Below are positions 1 through 7,186 of a stretch of 13,826 nucleotides of DNA, one piece after another. The stretch is taken from positions 1-13,826 of the forward strand of contig CAYTXG010000031.1 in the NCBI GenBank assembly GCA_964441025.1. The letters run 5' to 3'. Position 1 is the first letter of the stretch. Each line of letters starts with the position of its first letter. The DNA comes from JAAZIN01 sp964441025. GTDB lineage: Bacteria > Bacillota > Dethiobacteria > DTU022. The position numbers and the translations under genes are program-made. The notes below the pieces were generated by a model. The model ran no database searches. It was not told the DNA's origin and saw only the letters and a program-made list of their open reading frames with translations.

Positions 1-187
1 TTGGCTGCAAGGGAAGCGGCCTTTTTATTTCTTTTAAGCTGTCAAAGTCAGGATTGTAGATCACCAATACAGGCTTTGTCAAACATTCTGTCGGGAAAGA
101 GCGAAAAAAAGGAGAGGGCCCCGGTTGCGGCGCGAACTCCGCAAGAAATAGCTTTTTTAATTCATATTCAGGTATCTCCAGGGACAA
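1..187 (-). CDS. possible partial hypothetical protein, runs off left edge
   Basis: An uninterrupted minus-strand reading frame leaves the window at base 1 and gives about 62 residues of ordinary-looking protein, including the stretches EIPEYELKKLFLAEF and KPVLVIYNPDFDSLKEIKR. The best start is a TTG at 187-185, with a weak AGG six bases upstream; another TTG lies at 193. Upstream of these the frame stays open to a TGA near the activase start, but it reads through an Arg/Gly-rich run from the G-tract, which looks non-coding. I recognise no family or motif. The gene would be divergent from the activase. The competing plus-strand frame over 1-297 is rich in Ser, Ala and Cys and looks less like protein. 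Confidence is limited because only the N-terminus is visible and the start is unusual. Confidence 0.35.
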   Translation of the reverse strand, partial: MSLEIPEYELKKLFLAEFAPQPGPSPFFRSFPTECLTKPVLVIYNPDFDSLKEIKRPLPLQP

Positions 188-249
188 AATCAACCTGTAA
201 TCGAAGCCTGGAAACCTTGAACCGCAGCGTCCTCCCTGCCGCCCCCCCC

Positions 250-279
250 TTGCACTTCCGGGGAAAATGCGCCTATAAT
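250..279 (+). promoter_or_regulatory. sigma-70-type promoter of the activase gene
   Basis: TTGCAC (250-255, four of six matches to the -35 consensus) is separated by 18 bases from a perfect TATAAT (274-279). Transcription would be expected to start about seven bases after the -10 box, at roughly 285-287, which is the A of the ATG at 287. No Shine-Dalgarno sequence lies between the promoter and the ATG. Confidence 0.6.
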
Positions 280-286
280 AGCATCA

Positions 287-1213
287 ATGCAGAATAATCA
301 GCTACGGGCAACTATCTTTAATATTCAGCCCCTGTCCACGGAAGACGGGCCGGGTATCCGCAGCACTGTCTTCATGAAAGGCTGTCCGCTGAGATGTCCC
401 TGGTGCCAGAACCCGGAGGGTCTCTCCGTGCAGCCGCAGCTGGTTCATGAACCGGTGCGCTGTATCGGCTGCGGCACCTGCCTGCAAAACTGCCCCCAGG
501 GAGCGCTGATCAAGGGTGATCATGGCCTCATTTTCGGCCCTGACTGCCGCTTTTGTCTGCGCTGCGCCGAAAATTGCCCGGCCCGGGCAATCCACCTCTT
601 CGGCGAGCAGGTGGAACTTGGCGAACTGGTAAATAAACTGGTCCGGGACAAACCTTTTTATGATCATTCCAACGGCGGGGTTACATTTTCGGGGGGTGAA
701 TGCCTGCTGCAGCACAGTTTTCTGCTGGCGGCCCTGACGGCGCTCAGATCCGAGGGGATCCATGTCTGCATAGACACGGCGGGCTACGCTCCCCCGGAGA
801 AATTTCAGGCTGCAGCCCGGGAATCAGACCTTGTTCTCTATGATCTGAAAATTATGGACGAAGCCAAACACAGGCTCTTCACCGGTGTTTCCAACAAGCT
901 GATCCTGGAGAATGCCATCTGGCTGGGCGCCTCCAAAATCCCTTTCTGGATCCGGGTGCCCGTAGTGCCCGGTTACACCGACAGCGAGGAGAATATCACC
1001 GCCATAGCACATTTCATCAGGGATCACCTGGGGGCAGCCGATAGGGTTGACCTGCTGGGCTATAATGATCTCTGCATCTCCGACTATGCACGGATGCATC
1101 TGAATTACAAGCTTGAAGGGGTCCCCCGCGCTGCTGAGGCGACCATGCGGCGGCTGCAGGATATTATCACAGCCTGCGGCGCCAAGATGGTAACCATATC
1201 CAATTTTTCCTAG
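287..1213 (+). CDS. glycyl-radical enzyme activating protein (radical SAM, two ferredoxin clusters)
   Basis: This is a cytoplasmic radical SAM activase, which uses SAM to install the glycyl radical on a partner glycyl-radical enzyme. The 308 residues carry the radical SAM CxxxCxxC (C33, C37, C40) in KGCPLRCPWC. Two CxxCxxCxxxC ferredoxin motifs follow (C59/62/65/69 and C87/90/93/97), then the SAM-contact segment GGVTFSGGEC (about 130-139) and DLKIMDE. The inserted ferredoxin domain places it with the HpdA/CutD/BssD/YjjW-type activases, which are longer than PflA. The usual Pro after SGGE is Cys here. Family homology begins almost at the ATG, so the start is well fixed although it lacks a Shine-Dalgarno site. 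No glycyl-radical enzyme gene is adjacent inside the window, so the partner is unknown. The stop codon overlaps the stop of the convergent RDD gene. Confidence 0.93.
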   Translation: MQNNQLRATIFNIQPLSTEDGPGIRSTVFMKGCPLRCPWCQNPEGLSVQPQLVHEPVRCIGCGTCLQNCPQGALIKGDHGLIFGPDCRFCLRCAENCPARAIHLFGEQVELGELVNKLVRDKPFYDHSNGGVTFSGGECLLQHSFLLAALTALRSEGIHVCIDTAGYAPPEKFQAAARESDLVLYDLKIMDEAKHRLFTGVSNKLILENAIWLGASKIPFWIRVPVVPGYTDSEENITAIAHFIRDHLGAADRVDLLGYNDLCISDYARMHLNYKLEGVPRAAEATMRRLQDIITACGAKMVTISNFS

Positions 1214-2016
1214 TCCTGGAGGGGCTGTTTTCCGCTGCTGCCGGCGGCTGGAAAAGCAGCTGAAGCCAGATGCTCCAGAAACATCTCAGCATCGACGGGT
1301 TCATCGACATTGAGACGGCGGGCCAGCTTTTCAGCCAGCCTCCGGCTGAGCTGCTCTCGCCTTTCCTGTTCCAGGCTGTAGCGCCGCTGCAGGTAATCAC
1401 CGAGAAGCTCCATCTCCGCCGTGGAGAGATGGCGGATTACGCTGATCGGATCCCGGTTGACGCCGGCCCTGTGGGGGGCAGAGCCTGTCCTCACCGCCGG
1501 GGGCAGGGGAAAAGCGGCCTGCGGCTCCTTGACCACGATGGTGCCGGCGACAATATCGCCCACCCTTTTTTCACGACGGCTGACAAAGATGGAGATCAGG
1601 CCCACTGCATAGGCGCCCGGAAGCGCGTCCACGATGCGCATGACATTGCGCAGAAAGGAAACGCCAAAGCTGACGGGGCGGCCGTCTTCGCGGACCACCT
1701 TGATCCGCAACATCTTCTTTCCCGGCGTCTGCCCATGCCAGATAAGCTCGAATATGATAAAATAACCCCAGCGGATCAAAAATAAGATCAGTATGGCTGC
1801 AGCAATGAGCAGCGCCGCAAATGTTTCATTGCCAAGCGTGATGGCTCCGAATAGGAGCACAACGGCAAAGGCGACGGACAGCAGGCTGGTGATCAGGGAG
1901 TCCACTACAAAGGCCAGCATGCGGTTGGCCATGCCGGCCAGGGCGAGAGTCAGACCCGTATTTTCAGCTCCGTCAACAGCAATACCCTGTTCCAATGAGA
2001 AGCCGCCTTTAACCAC
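1210..2016 (-). CDS. RDD family membrane protein
   Basis: About 268 residues. After a short N-terminus, the RDD domain (roughly residues 20-160) shows the defining Arg and Asp of helix 1 (ANRMLAFVVDSLI), a long hydrophobic pair of helices, the GQTPGKKMLRIKVV loop and DIVAGTIVV. A charged, probably cytoplasmic and partly helical tail rich in Arg/Glu/Leu (LEQERREQLSRRLAEKLARR) follows. The biochemical role of RDD proteins is not settled; transport roles have been shown for some. I chose the GTG at 2016 because AAAGGG (2030-2025) lies eight bases upstream. A GTG at 2025 and an ATG at 2052 are in frame, but the ATG has no ribosome binding site. The gene diverges from SpoIIM, as in related MoxR/DUF58 neighbourhoods, and ends tail-to-tail in CTAG with the activase. 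Confidence 0.88.
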   Translation of the reverse strand: MVKGGFSLEQGIAVDGAENTGLTLALAGMANRMLAFVVDSLITSLLSVAFAVVLLFGAITLGNETFAALLIAAAILILFLIRWGYFIIFELIWHGQTPGKKMLRIKVVREDGRPVSFGVSFLRNVMRIVDALPGAYAVGLISIFVSRREKRVGDIVAGTIVVKEPQAAFPLPPAVRTGSAPHRAGVNRDPISVIRHLSTAEMELLGDYLQRRYSLEQERREQLSRRLAEKLARRLNVDEPVDAEMFLEHLASAAFPAAGSSGKQPLQD

Positions 2017-2041
2017 ATGGTTCACCCTTTCCCTGCTCACT

Positions 2042-2046
2042 GGAGG
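2042..2046 (+). promoter_or_regulatory. ribosome binding site that decides the SpoIIM TTG start
   Basis: GGAGG lies ten bases upstream of a TTG at 2057. An ATG directly after it (2047) is in another frame and does not open into the SpoIIM protein. The upstream part of the SpoIIM frame (from 1793) lies on the complement of the RDD gene and has no protein-like character. Confidence 0.55.
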
Positions 2047-2056
2047 ATGCATATTT

Positions 2057-3073
2057 TTGAAACTGAACCGCTTTATCCTGAAACGCGAACAAACATGGCG
2101 CAGGCTGCAGTCAATCCTCACCCATGTGGAAAGCAGGGGCCTGAAAAGACTGTCTGAGGACGAACTGGATGATCTGGTCAGGCTTTACCGCCAGTGCTCC
2201 TCGGATCTCAGCTACCTGCAGACCCACTTCCGCGAAAGCCGCTACACCGCCTACCTGAATAACCTTCTCAGCCGCTGTCATACATATATTCAAGTCGATG
2301 AAAGCCCTTTCCTGCCGCGGCTGAAACGTTTCCTGGCCTTTGGGTTTCCCGCCCTGCTGCGCCGGGAAAAACTTCTCTTTACTCTTTCCACTGCTCTGTT
2401 CCTGGCGGCTTTCTGCTTCGCCTACTTTTCCATCAGCCTTGATGCCCCCTGGTCGGGCGGAATTCTCGATCCTGAAACAAGGGGAACCTGGGAAGAAAAC
2501 GCCGCCGGTATGAACAGTGAAGAAGCTGTAATTCCCGCCGCCCTGGGGCCCCTGTTTGCCGGCCATATTGTGACGAACAATATCCAGGTTGCCTTCCTGG
2601 CCTTTGCCGGCGGAATCGCCTTCGGGCTTGGAACTGTGTATGTATTATTCAAGAACGGTGTTCTGCTGGGCGCCCTTGCCGCCATATTCGCCCTGCATGG
2701 GCGGTCGCTTCATTTCTGGGCCGTCATTTTGCCCCACGGGATCATGGAGCTGACCGCCATTTTTATCGCCGCCGCCGCCGGCCTGGCGCTGGGCCGTGCC
2801 CTGCTGCTACCCGGCGATTACAGCCGCATGGATGCGCTGCGCCTGGGCAGCCGCAGCGCCGCACATCTGCTCGGCGGGACCATACCTCTTTTTTTTCTGG
2901 CCGCAGTCATCGAGAGTTTTTTTACCCCCTCCGCCCTCCCTATCCCGGGTAAGCTGGCCTTTGCCATTTTCAGCGCGGCGGCCCTGGCCTTCTACTTTCT
3001 GCCCCGCCGGGGCGGCGCAAAGAAGATATCCCGGATAAACCGCACTGAGGAAGCAGGCGCTTCCCCGATATAA
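2057..3073 (+). CDS. SpoIIM family (stage II sporulation protein M-like) membrane protein
   Basis: The predicted product has 338 residues from a TTG start. The N-terminal third is a soluble helical region (LKRLSEDELDDLVRLYRQ). A first membrane helix at about 106-128 follows, then the SpoIIM core: HIVTNNIQVAFLAFAGGIAFG (roughly 170-190), a helix with KNGVLLGALAA, and the conserved PHGIMELTAIFIAAAAGL segment (about 226-243), with two more hydrophobic helices to the end. In endospore formers SpoIIM acts with SpoIID and SpoIIP in peptidoglycan remodelling during engulfment. This paralogue type, found beside RDD, MoxR and DUF58 genes, also occurs in non-sporulating bacteria, so a sporulation role should not be assumed. 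Its start is about 40 bp from the divergent RDD start, and it ends 28 bp from the convergent DUF58 gene without an evident terminator. Confidence 0.87.
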   Translation: MKLNRFILKREQTWRRLQSILTHVESRGLKRLSEDELDDLVRLYRQCSSDLSYLQTHFRESRYTAYLNNLLSRCHTYIQVDESPFLPRLKRFLAFGFPALLRREKLLFTLSTALFLAAFCFAYFSISLDAPWSGGILDPETRGTWEENAAGMNSEEAVIPAALGPLFAGHIVTNNIQVAFLAFAGGIAFGLGTVYVLFKNGVLLGALAAIFALHGRSLHFWAVILPHGIMELTAIFIAAAAGLALGRALLLPGDYSRMDALRLGSRSAAHLLGGTIPLFFLAAVIESFFTPSALPIPGKLAFAIFSAAALAFYFLPRRGGAKKISRINRTEEAGASPI

Positions 3074-3101
3074 GAAGGAGGTCTCAGGCGCGTTGCGGCC
3101 A

Positions 3102-4418
3102 TTAAAGTCTGTACCTGCTCTTGATCTCCAGATAACGGCCCACAAGATGGGCCGGATCTGTGCCCGGCGGCAGCTCCAGCACCTCCACGCCCCTGTTGCG
3201 TAAAAAGGCGATGCCCTGCTCCCTTTCCAGCAGGTACTGTTCAGCCACCGCCTTGCGGTACACATCGCCGGTGCGCCGGATCTCGGCCGCAGCCACGGCA
3301 GGCAGGTAGTTGTCTCCCACCACGGTGAAAAGAAGTAGATGCCTCTTGCCCAGGGCCACGGCGCTCTCAATGAGCCCTGCCGAAGCCCGGCTGTCAACAA
3401 GATCTGTAAACACGCAGATAAGGCTTCTTTTCTTCTGCCGGTGGGCCAGATAGCTGAAAGCACCGCCATAGTCGGGCTCCACCCGCTGCGGCTGCAGGCG
3501 GTACAGGGCGCCGGCGATTTTGCGAACCTGGTCCTTGCGCGAATCCGGTGGCAGGTAGGCGCAGATAGAGTCGGCAAAAGCCATCGCCCCAACCCTGTCT
3601 CCCGAAAGGAGAGCAGCATAGGCAAGCTGGAGCCCCGCATGAAGGGCATGATCCAGCTTGTTCAGCGAACCGGTTTCTGTAAGCATCATTCGCCCCGCTT
3701 CAAACACCAGGAGTAGGTTCTGGCTCTTCTCCACCTGGTACTGGTTGCTGATCAGCTTACGGCTCCGCGCGCTAGCTTTCCAATTGATCTGGCGATAGTC
3801 GTCATCGGGCACATACTCGCGCAGGCACTCGAATTCTGTACCCATGCTGATGAGGCGGGTCCGTCGCTGCCCCGGCTGATTCAGCGATGAGGCCGGGGCA
3901 AACAGTTCGCGCCTGGAGGGTAAATTCAGGCGCGGGTAGACCTTGACGGAAGCACAATCGGGGCTGAAGGCATACTGGCGGATCGCCAGCCCCATGTAAC
4001 CGCGGCAGCGCAGGTTGAACCGGCCAAAAATGAAATCACCCCGCCGTTCCGGAGTAACCCGGTAGGCGGCGCAAAATCTCTGCCCGCCCCGCCCCTGCAG
4101 GAACAGCAGACGGGGGGCGGCCGTGAAATGCTCCGGCGGCTCATCTTTGCCCTGCAGCCGCAGCCTCCTTCTCCTCTTTCCATTGATCCGCGCTTCCACA
4201 ACCACATCCGCTGCTTCGCCCACAGTAAGAATATTACCGACACATCTTTGCACGGCAACATCTCCCGGCGGCGGCAGAAGCGCAAAATCCAGGGCGACGG
4301 CGAGCAACAGCGCCAGGTTAAAGGCAATAACTACTGCCGGATCAGGATAGAAATATACCAGCAGGGCGCCGGCGCCGGCCAGGATCAGGGCCGGCGGGGC
4401 AAGCAGCGGCAGTTTCAT
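3102..4418 (-). CDS. DUF58 domain protein (vWA-like), MoxR partner
   Basis: 438 residues. Two hydrophobic helices lie at the N-terminus (about 4-24 and 28-48), then a beta-rich domain, then the DUF58 signature REYVPDDDYRQINWKASARS (200-219), followed by a vWA-like fold. The first strand of that fold reads LLLVFEAGRMM (about 236-245), where most relatives have Asp at the position of E240 and a Ser in the metal-site motif. FTDLVDS at 337-343 is the later Asp-bearing strand. DUF58 proteins are usually encoded beside MoxR ATPases and are thought to be their membrane-bound partners. The ATG at 4418 overlaps the MoxR stop as ATGA and has AAAGG upstream, so translation is probably coupled. This is the last gene of the operon. 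Confidence 0.93.
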   Translation of the reverse strand: MKLPLLAPPALILAGAGALLVYFYPDPAVVIAFNLALLLAVALDFALLPPPGDVAVQRCVGNILTVGEAADVVVEARINGKRRRRLRLQGKDEPPEHFTAAPRLLFLQGRGGQRFCAAYRVTPERRGDFIFGRFNLRCRGYMGLAIRQYAFSPDCASVKVYPRLNLPSRRELFAPASSLNQPGQRRTRLISMGTEFECLREYVPDDDYRQINWKASARSRKLISNQYQVEKSQNLLLVFEAGRMMLTETGSLNKLDHALHAGLQLAYAALLSGDRVGAMAFADSICAYLPPDSRKDQVRKIAGALYRLQPQRVEPDYGGAFSYLAHRQKKRSLICVFTDLVDSRASAGLIESAVALGKRHLLLFTVVGDNYLPAVAAAEIRRTGDVYRKAVAEQYLLEREQGIAFLRNRGVEVLELPPGTDPAHLVGRYLEIKSRYRL

Positions 4419-5365
4419 CGCGGGACCTTTACCCGTGCCAGGATTCCCTCGAGAATGTCATCGCTGGTCAGCCCCTCCACCTCTGCCTCGGGGACGGGCA
4501 CAATACGGTGGCGCAGGACAGGCTTGCAGATCTCCTTGACCTCATCGGGGGTGACAAAGCCCTTTCCCCGCAAAGCCGCCAGGATCTGCGAGGCAGTGAG
4601 CAGGTGAATGGCCGCCCTGGTGCTGGCTCCCAGGTATAGATCCTTCTCGTCGCGCGTGGCCGCGATGATGCTGAGAATATATTCCCCGACGGTATCCTCC
4701 AACGTCACGCCGCCAATTTCCGCTGCCGCCTCCAGCAGCACATTCGCCGGTTCCAGCGGCTGCAGCCCGGCCCCTTCCAGATCGTGCAGCGGCTTACCTG
4801 CCGCATAACTCTCCAGGATTTCCTTCTCTTTTTCCCGCTGTGGGTAGCCCACGATCACCTTGAACATGAATCGGTCCAGCTGCGCCTCGGGCAAGGGATA
4901 GGTTCCCTGGTATTCCAGCGGATTCTGGGTGGCAAAGACAACAAAAGGATGGGGCAGGGGGTGGCTGATCCCATCTATGGTTACCTGCTTCTCCTCCATT
5001 GCTTCGATCAGTGCCGCCTGCGTCTTTGGCGGGGTGCGATTGATCTCGTCGGCCAGCAGGATGTTGGTAAATACAGGTCCCTGCTTGAAATAAAAATCGC
5101 TGCCCTCCCGGTTAAAAACATTGGTTCCGGTAATATCGGAAGGCATCAGATCCGGGGTGAACTGGATTCGCTGAAAGCGGTAACCCAGCAGGTGGGCAAG
5201 GACGCGTACCAGCAGGGTTTTGCCCGTGCCCGGCACCCCTTCAAGCAAAACATGCCCCCCGGCAAGTAGTGCCGCCACCACCTGGGTGAGCACCTCCCGC
5301 TGCCCAAATATGACTTTTTCCAGCTCTGAAATGATGCGATCATGGAAGAAACATGCGCTATTCAT
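4415..5365 (-). CDS. MoxR-family AAA+ ATPase
   Basis: 316 residues, full length for the family. Walker A is GVPGTGKT (43-50), Walker B ILLADEINR (102-110), sensor 1 ATQNP (145-149), a QLDRF arginine motif near 162-166, and a sensor-2-type GASTRAA segment at about 247-253 in the lid. MoxR ATPases act as chaperone-like motors for vWA/DUF58 partners, in some systems during metal insertion or maturation of complexes. The target here is unknown. AAAGGAG lies eight bases before the ATG. The gene overlaps DUF4350 upstream and DUF58 downstream, each by ATGA, which fixes it as the middle of a coupled operon. Confidence 0.95.
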   Translation of the reverse strand: MNSACFFHDRIISELEKVIFGQREVLTQVVAALLAGGHVLLEGVPGTGKTLLVRVLAHLLGYRFQRIQFTPDLMPSDITGTNVFNREGSDFYFKQGPVFTNILLADEINRTPPKTQAALIEAMEEKQVTIDGISHPLPHPFVVFATQNPLEYQGTYPLPEAQLDRFMFKVIVGYPQREKEKEILESYAAGKPLHDLEGAGLQPLEPANVLLEAAAEIGGVTLEDTVGEYILSIIAATRDEKDLYLGASTRAAIHLLTASQILAALRGKGFVTPDEVKEICKPVLRHRIVPVPEAEVEGLTSDDILEGILARVKVPR

Positions 5366-6531
5366 AAGTTGAACTCCTTTCGGTAGAGGTCCAGCCGCTG
5401 CGACAGCTCGAGCAGCTCCGCTGCAGAAATGTTTTCTCCCCCGGAAACTGCTGCAAAGCGGCTAAAGTCTCTCTCCAGCGCCTGCCGCTCCAGCCCTGCC
5501 GTCAGTTCGCCCAGCCGCGCTATCTCAGCGGGATCGGGATCGTAGCTCAACCGGTATTTCCGGATCAGGCGCCTCTTCAGCCCGGCATGGAGATAGGAGA
5601 AGGGCGCCCGCCTGGCCCCAGCCTTTCTATAGATCGCCGCCGCTGCGGCAACGGTATGAGAGAGGGCGCGCGTAGACGGTTCGGGCAGCGGCCGCGGCGC
5701 GGCAAAGCGCCTGCCCGCTGTAAGCAGGAGCAGGAGCGTGAAAAGGGCCAGCTGCATGGCAGGCCAGGTGTGCTCAGTTATAAAGCCCGGCCCTGCGGAG
5801 GGGGTGTAAAGGGGGTATTCCCGACCGAAACCGTGGTGATATTCATCAATAAAAACGGCTAGGGGTTCATGGAAAGCACCGGCAGTGTTAAGCAGGAAAA
5901 TGAGGTTGTCTCCCCGGCCCAGTGCCTCATTGGTAATCATCCCGGCGTCGGTGATGGCAATGATCTCACCCTCTCCCGCCGCCTTCCAGAGAATATAGCT
6001 GTTTTCCCTGTCTCCGGCAAGGATGTCACCATCGCTTTCCGCGGTAAAAGTGGCGCCGGCCCTGAGCTCCAGGCTGCCCACCTCTTCCAGCAGGACATGT
6101 GGTGAATTCGCCTTCACCCGCAGCGGCTCCGGGGAAAATTGCGTTGCAGCAAGCTTCAGACCAAAGGCTTCATAAAGGACAGACTGCTCCATGCCCAGCA
6201 GAACGAGGCGGTTGCCCTGTTCAACCCAATCCCGCACGGCCTCCGCTTCCGCCGGCCGCAGCGGGCGCCGCCGGGGCTCCACAATAAAAAGAACCCCACC
6301 ACCCTCCTCCGTGAGCATGGTCAGCGGACGCTCCCAGCGCTGCACGGGGTGTCCGCTCTCCTCCAGCAGCAGATAGAAAGCCTTGCTCCCCCCGGGTAGT
6401 GTCCCGTGGCTGGTAAAAGAGCGGTCCCGCCCGCCGCTCTCCCAGAGCAAAGCAGCGGCAGCGGCTGCTCCAGCGGCCAGCAGGATCAGGGCGGCAATAA
6501 TGAGCAGGGCGTTTCCCAGTTTGGCCTTCAC
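5362..6531 (-). CDS. DUF4350 domain-containing membrane protein
   Basis: 389 residues starting at GTG. A membrane helix at about 8-30 is followed by an extracytoplasmic domain beginning SHGTLPGGSKAFYLLLEESG (41-60), typical of DUF4350, with LFIVEPRRRPLRPAEAEAVR and the conserved FIDEYHHGFG (227-236). A second helix lies at about 257-272. The C-terminal 115 residues are soluble, basic then helical. The fold before the second helix resembles ThuA/GATase-like proteins by family knowledge, but no catalytic function is established. The GTG overlaps the DUF4129 stop as GTGA and the gene's own stop overlaps the MoxR start, so coupling is tight on both sides. Confidence 0.88.
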   Translation of the reverse strand: MKAKLGNALLIIAALILLAAGAAAAAALLWESGGRDRSFTSHGTLPGGSKAFYLLLEESGHPVQRWERPLTMLTEEGGGVLFIVEPRRRPLRPAEAEAVRDWVEQGNRLVLLGMEQSVLYEAFGLKLAATQFSPEPLRVKANSPHVLLEEVGSLELRAGATFTAESDGDILAGDRENSYILWKAAGEGEIIAITDAGMITNEALGRGDNLIFLLNTAGAFHEPLAVFIDEYHHGFGREYPLYTPSAGPGFITEHTWPAMQLALFTLLLLLTAGRRFAAPRPLPEPSTRALSHTVAAAAAIYRKAGARRAPFSYLHAGLKRRLIRKYRLSYDPDPAEIARLGELTAGLERQALERDFSRFAAVSGGENISAAELLELSQRLDLYRKEFNL

Positions 6532-7109
6532 CGCCCCTCCTCCCTGACCACGCTGTACAGTTTTAAACCGCGATCGTAATCTTCACGGAGACAGCGGCTC
6601 CGGCCATACCAAACTTTTTCGTACAAAGAGAATAGCTCCGCAGCCGGAATGCGTGCTGGAAAACCCCGTTGCCCGAGCTCTTTCAAGTACTCTCCATTGG
6701 TCCGCGAATAGTGATAGTCAAGGGCTCCCTCTCCATCCAGCTGCAGCAGCAGGGCCAGGAGAAGCAAACGGAGCGCCTCCTTGTAGCTGCCCTGTCCGGC
6801 CGCCTCCTGCGAAGCAGCCAGGGCGGCGCGCGGGGTGCCCTGACCGCCTCTCAGCGCCGCCCCGCCTTCCTCCCCGCCCGCCGGTAGGCTGAGGCGCCGC
6901 ATCACCCAGACGAGCAATCCCAGAAATGCTCCTACAGCCGCGAAGCTGATCACAAGGGTAGCCACAAGCCCGGGCCCGGAGATAAATCCGGGCACTTTTG
7001 CCTTGATCAGAGATGCCAGCCGGTGCAGCAAACCCTCTTCCGCACCGGCAAACTCGGACCGGGTTAATATCTCGGCCAGCAGCTCCCTGGCCCTGTCCCG
7101 AGCAGGCAT
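6528..7109 (-). CDS. DUF4129 domain-containing membrane protein
   Basis: 193 residues from the ATG at 7109. There is an N-terminal helical segment, one membrane helix at about 45-70 (LVATLVISFAAVGAFLGLLVWV), a Gly/Ala-rich linker, and a C-terminal DUF4129 domain containing SRTNGEYLKEL and LYEKVWYGRS, the two most recognisable parts of the family. The domain is short and helical and of unknown function. The start is uncertain: AGGAAAGG lies 12 bases before this ATG, and an upstream in-frame ATG at 7172 would add 21 mostly hydrophobic residues without a clear ribosome site. A 77-base gap separates it from the preceding GPDP-type gene, the only loose junction in the operon. Its stop overlaps the DUF4350 GTG. 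Confidence 0.82.
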   Translation of the reverse strand: MPARDRARELLAEILTRSEFAGAEEGLLHRLASLIKAKVPGFISGPGLVATLVISFAAVGAFLGLLVWVMRRLSLPAGGEEGGAALRGGQGTPRAALAASQEAAGQGSYKEALRLLLLALLLQLDGEGALDYHYSRTNGEYLKELGQRGFPARIPAAELFSLYEKVWYGRSRCLREDYDRGLKLYSVVREEGR

Positions 7110-7186
7110 GTGTAATTCAATCCTTTCCTGAAAAACCAAAAAGACTTGATTGTTAAAAAGAAAGAACAGCAACCGGAAGATTGCGG

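Noticed and set aside
242..249. Run of eight C bases taken as a phase-variation tract
   Set aside because: It lies upstream of the -35 box and outside any supported coding sequence, so slippage would not switch a reading frame.
1..297. Plus-strand 98-residue frame over the left edge
   Set aside because: It overlaps the activase start and its promoter, has no ribosome site or recognisable domain, and has poor protein character compared with the minus-strand reading.
2807..3649. Minus-strand 280-residue frame spanning the end of SpoIIM and of DUF58
   Set aside because: It is the complement of SpoIIM and an out-of-frame reading of DUF58; composition is rich in Arg, Cys and Trp as expected of a shadow frame.
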